From Chthonomonadaceae bacterium (lineage in GTDB: Bacteria; Armatimonadota; Chthonomonadetes; Chthonomonadales; Chthonomonadaceae): a stretch of DNA of 8,850 bases. The notes beneath the pieces were generated by a model. It had not been told where the DNA came from. It saw nothing but the letters and a program-made list of their open reading frames with translations, and did no database searches. The DNA lies in assembly GCA_014377395.1 (NCBI GenBank), contig JACMPS010000519.1, forward strand, positions 1 through 8,850, read 5' to 3'. The translations under genes and the position numbers were made by a program. The stretch's first letter is position 1. Every line of letters starts with the position of its first letter. Shown here one piece after another: positions 1-4,975 of this stretch.

Positions 1-6
1 ACCGAC

Positions 7-50
7 CCCCGGACCCCCCCCCCTTTGCATAAGGGGGAGGGAGTCCGGGG
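7..50. repeat. Large C-run/G-run stem-loop with GCAT loop
   Basis: CCCCGGAC at 7-14 is the exact reverse complement of GTCCGGGG at 43-50. Between them the C run at 15-23 plus TTT faces AAGGGGGAGGG at 31-41 around a GCAT loop (27-30), with A bulges. The inner part (22-44) closely matches 4931-4951, differing by one extra T and one extra G, which marks it as a dispersed element rather than chance. The outer right arm is also used by the adjacent hairpin at 45-64, so the two folds exclude one another. Function is unknown. Confidence 0.6.
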
Positions 51-96
51 AATAAATTTCCCGGCTACAAGGGCGCGAAGTCCACCTTCGTGGACT
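45..96 (+). repeat. Paired-hairpin intergenic element, copy C
   Basis: Hairpin 1 has arms CCGGGGAA (45-52) and TTTCCCGG (57-64) with one G-T wobble and loop TAAA. GGCTAC follows at 63-68. After a short linker comes hairpin 2, AGTCCAC (79-85), loop CTTC (86-89) and GTGGACT (90-96), a perfect 7-bp stem. The same order of hairpin, GGCTAC linker and second hairpin recurs at 211-269 and 4695-4753 with different stem sequences, and the first half recurs at 8822-8850. Confidence 0.55.
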
Positions 97-140
97 CAAT
101 GCGAAATCTGATAAGTGGTGTGTCCGAGTTTTGTCCAATT

Positions 141-180
141 CAGGGCGGAACGCCTCTGAGCGCGTAATTTATTCCTGCGG
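141..180 (-). repeat. Possible inverted, degenerate paired-hairpin element
   Basis: Read on the minus strand, AATAAATT (complement of 166-173) is followed by a stem of GGCG, loop TTC and CGCC (within 141-158, with one bulge). This is the same order as in the other elements, but the first stem is weak and GGCTAC is missing. It may be a decayed relative or a chance resemblance. Confidence 0.3.
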
Positions 181-210
181 CAAATGTGTTGCGGCGGGCA
201 ACGCCAAACT

Positions 211-269
211 CGGCGGAATAAATTCGCCGCTTGCGGCTACGCCAATAGTCCTGCGGACATAACTATAGC
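211..269 (+). repeat. 59-base dispersed repeat, copy A
   Basis: This segment matches 4695-4753 at 53 of 59 positions without gaps. Hairpin 1 has CGGCG (211-215) pairing with CGCCG (225-229) around an AATAAATT core. GGCTAC lies at 235-240. Hairpin 2 contains GTCC, TGC, GGAC (249-259), flanked by ATAG and CTAT that can extend the stem. It begins 21 bases beyond the stop of the minus-strand membrane protein gene. No T run follows, so a simple intrinsic terminator is unlikely. Confidence 0.8.
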
Positions 270-289
270 GTGACTCTTTCTTTAGCAAA

Positions 290-2293
290 TCATTGCCAGA
301 ATTGGTACGTCGGCAGATTCTGTAGAATGCCGTAGATATTCCACAGTGATCCTGTGACGAACTGACCGAGCATCAGCCCGAAGAAAAACGGCAACGAACG
401 CTGAAACCCGCCTCGTCCTCCATATCGTAAAATGAGAGACTTGAACACCCAGGCGAGAAATAGGGGGCCCCAAACGAGATTGATTTCATAGGAGGAAGTG
501 ACGGCGAACGCCAGCGGGTGAAGGGGCCACCAGGGAAAACGTACCCGCAAAAACTGTAATAGGAATGCCAGCCCAAAACCTACCCACAATGCAATCAACT
601 CTGGGAATTTGCCGACTTGTGGAGACTTAAGCCACGTATCCAGCGTGTTGAACGGTTCTGCCCCGAAGGTCATACGCGACTTCCCCTCGGCTCCATAAGA
701 GTACATCAGGTGCAAAATCGCCCAGAACGCGACAAAGACCGCAAAGGCTCCCAGAAACAAGAGAGCGTAGTGCCACTTTTTGTAATTCGAGCGTGATTGT
801 TCCGCGAATTTGTAGGCTTCCAGTTGCTGAGGCATTGGGTGCGAACGATACGCCCGATTAAACCAGAAGAAAATTGCAAACGTCGTCAGATTGCCCGCAT
901 CAAAGGAACGACTTCCCGCAATGCGAGTCATAACCATTTCGGGGCCCGTAAAGTGCAAATCATGCATGGGAGTACCGAGCTCCGCCCGCATGCGCGTGAT
1001 CGCAAGTGCCAGCGCAAAATAAATGAAGAAGAACAAAACGCCGATCCACCACGTCATGCCGAGATAAGTAGCGAAAGCGACCAGGGAAGAGACGCCTACT
1101 ACAATCCCAATCAGTGCGTTCCGGTAAGAAATCGGTTCTTTGCTATCATCCAGTTCCGACTTCTTCCCGAAAGCGCGTAGAAGTACCTGCTTTAAGTATT
1201 TTCGGCTGATCCAAATGCTGTAGAGGAAAAAGGACATATACGCCCCGAACGCCTGATTTTCCGTGTAGGGAAAGCGCGGGTCCTGATCGTAAGCCGCCGC
1301 CACAGCCCAGACGTGTTCGAATTTCCACATCCAGTAAAAGAAAACGCACGAAAAAAGAAAGTCAAGCGGCATGAACATTCCGAGGGCGATCATAAACGGA
1401 TAGAATGAAAGGGGTGTCCAGCCAATCGCATTAAAAGGTTTTTGTGTGACGAACTGTCGCAGATCAATGAAACTCTGTCCAAAACCGGGGGTAAGAATGG
1501 TGGGGATACTTGGATAATAATAGTTGAGACTATTGATCATGTCTATTGCGGACGCAAGGAAAAATCCGCCCCAGAAAAGACGGTTTCTGAACAATCCCTT
1601 CGGCTGGAATGAGGCTTCATTCGTGATTTGCAGAGGGAGTTGAACGATAGGGTAGGTGAGCCGTTCGCTGTCCGTCCATTGCTTCCTCAAAATCGCATTG
1701 ATGCAGAGCATAACAAACAGGAGCATGGTGACGAAAAGCGTCCACACACTCACGACGGGAAGCCACGCCTTAATGTAGCGCAGATGCCAGATCGAGTCAT
1801 TGCCCAGGTAGTAACTGCGATAAATGCTTTCGTCTGAGATGAAAAGCCACGACTTGAGGTGTGGATTGATCACGTTTGCCCAGTTGTTCGAGGCGTCCGC
1901 GTGCTTGAAAGTCCACGAAAGCATGGGGACGAACACCTGCAACATATCGTGTCCCGCCACACAGGAACCGATACAAAGCGCGGAATAGATCAGCAAGAGT
2001 TCGCCGCGTTCAAGAGCGAATTTCGGAGCGATGCGTCGCACTCCCCGGTTGAGCAGGGTGAGAACGAGCAATGAGAAAACCGTGTTGAAGAGCAGGGAAA
2101 TCGTGGTGGGGTGAGCCGAGTAGCGCACAACCTCCATTTGCACGACCCACAGCGCGTTGATCGGAAGCAAAATCAGAGCCAGCAAAATGGAGCGAAAGGT
2201 GACGGCTTCCCCACGCGGCAATGCCGCCGTGTCAGGCGGGGAAAGGGCGTGAGTTTCGTCGTCTGAGGGGGAGGTAGGTTGTGGAAGAGCCAT
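290..2293 (-). CDS. DUF6785/DUF6784-type polytopic membrane protein
   Basis: This encodes a 667-residue inner-membrane protein with a hydrophilic, proline-rich N-terminal tail of about 30 residues and then roughly a dozen hydrophobic segments. Examples lie near residues 33-53, 64-82, 98-122, 178-202, 240-252, 296-332, 393-432, 507-530, 564-582, 600-622 and 632-655. By recall, the overall pattern matches the DUF6785 (N-terminal) and DUF6784 (C-terminal) family. The recognisable stretches are LLPINALWVVQMEVVRYS after the first segment, SCVAGHDMLQVFVPML (110-125), SERLTYPIVQLPLQI (209-223), TRMRAELGTP (433-442) and FPWWPLHPLAF (586-596). No function is established for the family, and the large multi-pass fold suggests transport or membrane assembly, which is inference only. 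The start is ATG at 2293 without a clear Shine-Dalgarno sequence. No other start fits the family N-terminus better. The terminator at 2418-2455 lies upstream, so it is probably a single-gene unit. Confidence 0.85.
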   Translation of the reverse strand: MALPQPTSPSDDETHALSPPDTAALPRGEAVTFRSILLALILLPINALWVVQMEVVRYSAHPTTISLLFNTVFSLLVLTLLNRGVRRIAPKFALERGELLLIYSALCIGSCVAGHDMLQVFVPMLSWTFKHADASNNWANVINPHLKSWLFISDESIYRSYYLGNDSIWHLRYIKAWLPVVSVWTLFVTMLLFVMLCINAILRKQWTDSERLTYPIVQLPLQITNEASFQPKGLFRNRLFWGGFFLASAIDMINSLNYYYPSIPTILTPGFGQSFIDLRQFVTQKPFNAIGWTPLSFYPFMIALGMFMPLDFLFSCVFFYWMWKFEHVWAVAAAYDQDPRFPYTENQAFGAYMSFFLYSIWISRKYLKQVLLRAFGKKSELDDSKEPISYRNALIGIVVGVSSLVAFATYLGMTWWIGVLFFFIYFALALAITRMRAELGTPMHDLHFTGPEMVMTRIAGSRSFDAGNLTTFAIFFWFNRAYRSHPMPQQLEAYKFAEQSRSNYKKWHYALLFLGAFAVFVAFWAILHLMYSYGAEGKSRMTFGAEPFNTLDTWLKSPQVGKFPELIALWVGFGLAFLLQFLRVRFPWWPLHPLAFAVTSSYEINLVWGPLFLAWVFKSLILRYGGRGGFQRSLPFFFGLMLGQFVTGSLWNIYGILQNLPTYQFWQ

Positions 2294-2366
2294 GATCGGT
2301 TAGTTCGCCATTGAAGAGAAATGTTGCACTCTATTTCGCGATGTCTGGGGCAAATTCCTCTTTGTG

Positions 2367-2394
2367 ATAGTATCGGTTTTCGTACGACGGACAA
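2367..2394 (-). promoter_or_regulatory. Possible sigma-70 promoter for DUF6785-type gene
   Basis: On the minus strand TTGTCC (complement of 2389-2394) and TACTAT (complement of 2367-2372) are separated by 16 bases. Each matches 4 of 6 consensus bases. It sits between the upstream terminator and the gene start at 2293, where a promoter is expected. The match is weak. Confidence 0.3.
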
Positions 2395-2417
2395 AAACCG
2401 AGTCCAGAGAGCAAAAT

Positions 2418-2455
2418 GCCCTCCCCTTTTCGAGAAAAGATCGAAAGGGGAGGGC
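2418..2455 (-). terminator. Intrinsic terminator after DUF4870 gene
   Basis: GCCCTCCCCTTT (2418-2429) is the exact complement of AAAGGGGAGGGC (2444-2455), giving a 12-bp stem with a 14-base loop. On the minus strand the stem is followed by CATTTTGC. It lies 22 bases past the DUF4870 stop codon, in the right place to end that transcript before the next gene. Confidence 0.75.
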
Positions 2456-2477
2456 GTTTCCGGCATAAGTCTCAAAC

Positions 2478-2855
2478 CTATTTAAAGAATTTGATGGTAA
2501 GCGGATAATCCCACACTTCACCGTTGTTCGCCTTGATGCCGCCGATAATCGGGAAGATAATTCCCAGGATATAGAGAGCGAAGAGGAGAGGAAACCCGAT
2601 CAGAAAGAAGCAGAGAAATCCGAAGATCACGCCTGCGATTAATTCCGTCAACATCCAGTTCGCAACGCTTTTACCGTGAGCGTCGATCCCCGGCATCTCA
2701 TTCTTCTTGAATTGCCAGATCAAAATGGGTACAAGCCAGCCAAGCACAGGGATGGCGGTATGCCCCAACAATTGCGAGAGATGCAACAGCATCGCGGTTT
2801 GATTGGTTGCCTCGTTCTGCGGCGGTCTCATTATCGGGGGCTGATTATAGTTCAT
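2478..2855 (-). CDS. DUF4870 (Tic20-like) small membrane protein
   Basis: A 125-residue protein that fits the DUF4870 family. A short polar N-terminus (1-20) is followed by HLSQLLGHTAIPVLGWLVP (25-43), the hallmark IWQFKKNEMPGIDAHGK (46-62), hydrophobic segments at about 65-82 and 84-106, and the family ending GGIKANNGEVWDYPLTIKF (105-123). Function is unknown. The family is a compact three- to four-helix membrane protein, sometimes compared with Tic20. I chose ATG at 2855 because AAGGAG lies 11 bases upstream. An in-frame GTG at 2882 would add nine residues and also has a weaker GAGGA upstream, so the start is not certain. The gene is divergent from the fumarase gene and ends at its own terminator. 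Confidence 0.85.
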   Translation of the reverse strand: MNYNQPPIMRPPQNEATNQTAMLLHLSQLLGHTAIPVLGWLVPILIWQFKKNEMPGIDAHGKSVANWMLTELIAGVIFGFLCFFLIGFPLLFALYILGIIFPIIGGIKANNGEVWDYPLTIKFFK

Positions 2856-2866
2856 GGTCGGTTCGA

Positions 2867-2872
2867 CTCCTT
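2867..2872 (-). promoter_or_regulatory. Shine-Dalgarno deciding the DUF4870 start
   Basis: AAGGAG on the minus strand, 11 bases before ATG at 2855. It supports that start over the GTG at 2882. Confidence 0.55.
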
Positions 2873-2903
2873 TTTCCTTCACGAAAACAACGATCCTCTA
2901 TCT

Positions 2904-2949
2904 GGGAGTTGAAAACTCCCGGCAATCAAAGTAAGCGTCTTTCAGACGC
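2904..2949. repeat. Two short hairpins in divergent intergenic region
   Basis: GGGAGTT (2904-2910), loop GAA and AACTCCC (2914-2920) form a perfect 7-bp stem. Fifteen bases on, GCGTCT (2935-2940), loop TTC and AGACGC (2944-2949) form a perfect 6-bp stem. The pair resembles the other paired-hairpin elements in layout (GGCAATCAAAG in place of the GGCTACAAG linker) but shares no stem sequence. It lies upstream of both flanking genes, so in the untranslated leader of either it could affect expression. I see no evidence of a specific ligand. Confidence 0.5.
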
Positions 2950-3035
2950 AATACAAATCCACCCTGACAATCACCCTTCCACTCTCTCATTGACGAAGGA
3001 AAGTAGAATCGGTTGCATTATTTCGTATGATGGGC

Positions 3036-3064
3036 TTGCCGATTTCGCAGAAGAAGGGTAGGAT
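3036..3064 (+). promoter_or_regulatory. Probable sigma-70 promoter of fumarase gene
   Basis: TTGCCG (3036-3041) and TAGGAT (3059-3064) are separated by 17 bases, each matching 4 of 6 consensus bases. The predicted transcript start near 3071 leaves a leader of about 30 bases carrying GGAG (3090-3093). An isolated TATGAT at 3026-3031 is a better -10 match but has no acceptable -35. Confidence 0.45.
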
Positions 3065-3100
3065 AAACCAATATCTCAACACTTTTCACGGAGTTTTCTT

Positions 3101-4621
3101 ATGGAACGACTGAACGATAGCCTACTCGAATTGATTACGGAGACCGCCACAAATCTCCCTTCTGATATTCGCAAAATTCTCGGAGCCGCCTATGGGCAGG
3201 AACGCCCCGGCACTCAGGCGGCACAAGCCCTGCACATCATCAACCTCAACGTAGATCAGGCAAAGCAAAATGTCTCCCCGATCTGTCAGGATACGGGGAT
3301 GCCGACGTTTTATGTTCATACGCCTGTTGGCGTGAATCAACTCGTGATCAAAAAAGCGATTCAGGAGATGATTGCGGAAGCCACGCGCACCGGAAAACTT
3401 CGTCCGAATTCGGTAGACAGTATCACCGGGAAGAATTCGGGTCTTAATCTGGGTCCCGGAACGCCTGTCATTCACTTTGAGCAGTGGGAAGAAGATGACA
3501 TTGAAGTGATGCTGTTGCTGAAAGGCGGCGGTTGCGAAAACAAGAATATTCAGTACAGCCTTCCTGCCACTCTGGAACACGTCGGCAAAGTGGGGCGCGA
3601 TCTCGAGGGGATTTACAAATGCATTATGCACGCGGTCTGGCAAGCGCAGGGGCAGGGGTGTAGTGCGGGTTTCATTGGAGTGTGTGTCGGAGGAGACCGC
3701 ACAACCGGTTATGAGGGTGCGAAAGGGCAACTCTTTCTTGATCAAAATTCCGCAAATCCCGACCCCGTTCTCGCGGAAATGGAAGCGCGGGTGATGGTGG
3801 AAGCGAATGAATTGGGAGTCGGCACAATGGGCTTTGGAGGAAAAGTGACCCTGCTTGGTTGCAAGATTGGAGCCTTGAATCGTCTGCCCGCCTCCTTTTT
3901 CGTTTCGGTGGCTTACAGTTGTTGGGCGTTTCGTCGGCTTGGGATTCGCATTGATCCGAACACGGGAGAGATCAAAAGTTGGCAATTTCGAGACGCAAAC
4001 CCAACCAAAATGGCGCAAGAAGCCGGATTCCCCACTACCGGGAGCGAATTTCATCTCACCACGCCTCTGCAAGAGCAGGATGTCCGTCAACTCAAAGTCG
4101 GTGATCTCGTGCTACTCTCCGGCGAAATAGTGACGGGGCGCGACGAACTCCATAAATATCTGATGACGCATGACAGTCCGGTTGATTTGCACGGCGCGGC
4201 ACTTTATCACTGCGGACCCGTGATGCTGAAAGACGAAGACGGAGACTGGAAATTGACGGCGGCGGGACCGACGACTTCGATACGGGAAGAACCTTATCAG
4301 GCGGAAATCCTCAAGAAATTTGGTGTAAGAGCCGTGATCGGTAAGGGCGGCATGGGAGCGAAAACGCTGGAAGGACTGAGGGAGAGCGGGGCGGTCTACC
4401 TGAACGCAATTGGTGGCGCGGCGCAGTTTTACGCAGAGGCTTTGCCGGAAGTCCTCGGTGTGGACTTTCTGGAGGAGTTTGGAATTCCCGAAGCGATGTG
4501 GCGACTGCGGGCAAAAAATTTCGTGGCGGTTGTTACAATGGACAGTCACGGTAATTCGCTTCATGCCGATGTCGAAAAATCAAGTGGCATCAAGCTGGAA
4601 TTGTTGCTGGCGGCGAAATAG
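3101..4621 (+). CDS. Fumarate hydratase, class I, single chain
   Basis: Catalyses reversible hydration of fumarate to L-malate in the TCA cycle, in the cytoplasm, with an oxygen-sensitive [4Fe-4S] cluster. The 506-residue protein fuses the alpha-type domain (about 1-285) and beta-type domain (about 290-500) in one chain, as in FumA-like enzymes. Likely cluster ligands are C62 in ICQDTGMP, C187 in GQGCSAG and C274 in AYSCWAFRR. They are spaced much as in known class I enzymes, and D64 of QDTG is the expected acid/base residue. Other landmarks are GGGCENKN (142-149), GVCVGGDR (193-200), SGEIVTGRDELHK (340-352) and GKGGMGAKT (414-422) followed by AVYLNAIGGAA (431-441). The start has GGAG seven bases upstream. 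A tartrate dehydratase is a related possibility, but the fused chain and motifs favour fumarase. It is transcribed alone and faces gyrA tail to tail. Confidence 0.93.
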   Translation: MERLNDSLLELITETATNLPSDIRKILGAAYGQERPGTQAAQALHIINLNVDQAKQNVSPICQDTGMPTFYVHTPVGVNQLVIKKAIQEMIAEATRTGKLRPNSVDSITGKNSGLNLGPGTPVIHFEQWEEDDIEVMLLLKGGGCENKNIQYSLPATLEHVGKVGRDLEGIYKCIMHAVWQAQGQGCSAGFIGVCVGGDRTTGYEGAKGQLFLDQNSANPDPVLAEMEARVMVEANELGVGTMGFGGKVTLLGCKIGALNRLPASFFVSVAYSCWAFRRLGIRIDPNTGEIKSWQFRDANPTKMAQEAGFPTTGSEFHLTTPLQEQDVRQLKVGDLVLLSGEIVTGRDELHKYLMTHDSPVDLHGAALYHCGPVMLKDEDGDWKLTAAGPTTSIREEPYQAEILKKFGVRAVIGKGGMGAKTLEGLRESGAVYLNAIGGAAQFYAEALPEVLGVDFLEEFGIPEAMWRLRAKNFVAVVTMDSHGNSLHADVEKSSGIKLELLLAAK

Positions 4622-4694
4622 TTTTTGATTGGTGGGAATAGCGAAGTGAAGATCAATCAGAACATTTTCGGCGAGGCAGAAACTCGGACAAACC

Positions 4695-4753
4695 CGGCGG
4701 AATAAATTCGCCGAGGGCGGCTACGCCAGTAGTCCTGCGGACAGAACTGTAGC
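4695..4753 (+). repeat. 59-base dispersed repeat, copy B
   Basis: Matches 211-269 at 53 of 59 positions without gaps. CGGCG (4695-4699) pairs with CGCCG (4709-4713) around AATAAATT, GGCTAC lies at 4719-4724, and GTCC, TGC, GGAC (4733-4743) forms hairpin 2, extendable by CAGT and ACTG. It starts 74 bases after the fumarase stop. Like copy A it lies past the end of a gene. Confidence 0.8.
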
Positions 4754-4774
4754 ATTGTCGCTTGCAAAAAAATG

Positions 4775-4815
4775 AATTCGCCCCCGTCAATCTTTAGAGT
4801 TGACGGGGGCGAATT
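4775..4815. terminator. Bidirectional intrinsic terminator, fumarase/gyrA
   Basis: AATTCGCCCCCGTCAA (4775-4790) is the exact complement of TTGACGGGGGCGAATT (4800-4815), a 16-bp stem with a 9-base loop. On the minus strand it is followed by CA and seven Ts. On the plus strand TTTTGATTTT overlaps its end. It lies between convergent genes and can end both transcripts. Its distances of about 150 bases from the fumarase stop and 160 from the gyrA stop leave long 3' ends that include the neighbouring repeats. Confidence 0.85.
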
Positions 4816-4862
4816 TTGATTTTAACTCTTTACGCTCAAAGAGTAAGCGCATCACTCTTTTT

Positions 4863-4886
4863 CCTCCCCCTTACGGAAGGGGGAGG
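4863..4886. repeat. Perfect 10-bp C/T-G/A hairpin
   Basis: CCTCCCCCTT (4863-4872), loop ACGG, AAGGGGGAGG (4877-4886). It is followed by TTCGGAGGGGGTTC. Such CCTCCCCCTT-type stems occur as intergenic repeats in various genomes. Here no T run follows on the plus strand. On the minus strand it could reinforce gyrA termination. Confidence 0.6.
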
Positions 4887-4928
4887 TTCGGAGGGGGTTC
4901 AGGTGACTACAATTTATAACTCTACTTC

Positions 4929-4951
4929 TCCCTTGCATAAGGGGAGGGAGT
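4929..4951. repeat. C/T-G/A hairpin with GCAT loop, second copy
   Basis: CCTTGCATAAGGGG (4931-4944) followed by AGGGAGT repeats the core at 22-44 with two single-base length differences. The arms CCCTT and AAGGG pair around the conserved GCAT loop. It lies 25 bases from the gyrA stop codon. Confidence 0.55.
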
Positions 4952-4975
4952 AGATGCAGTCTCTTTTACGTAGGC

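Larger units (their letters stand above)
1..289. repeat. Gene-free stretch with hairpin repeats
   Basis: No credible coding region lies here. It is the region downstream of the minus-strand membrane protein gene that ends at 290. Visible elements are a large G/C hairpin (7-50), a paired-hairpin element (45-96), a probable inverted relative (141-180) and one copy of a 59-base repeat (211-269). They are annotated separately. I see no convincing promoter or RNA gene in the stretch. Confidence 0.7.
4622..4975. other. Convergent gene-free gap with repeats and terminator
   Basis: This 354-base gap separates the fumarase gene from the end of gyrA. It contains the second 59-base repeat, a strong bidirectional terminator hairpin and two C/T-G/A rich hairpins, annotated separately. 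I see no small gene with a ribosome binding site here. Confidence 0.7.

Noticed and set aside
1..289. CRISPR array from repeated hairpin sequences
   Set aside because: Copies are irregularly spaced and scattered, with no unit of constant repeats and unique spacers and no cas genes.
797..1180. 127-codon plus-strand frame opposite the membrane protein gene
   Set aside because: Strongly charged translation typical of the reverse of a hydrophobic gene; no start signal and no family resemblance.
3122..4090. 322-codon open frame on the minus strand opposite fumarase
   Set aside because: It lies wholly inside the well-conserved fumarase gene, its translation resembles no family, and there is no ribosome binding site. 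It is a shadow of the real gene.
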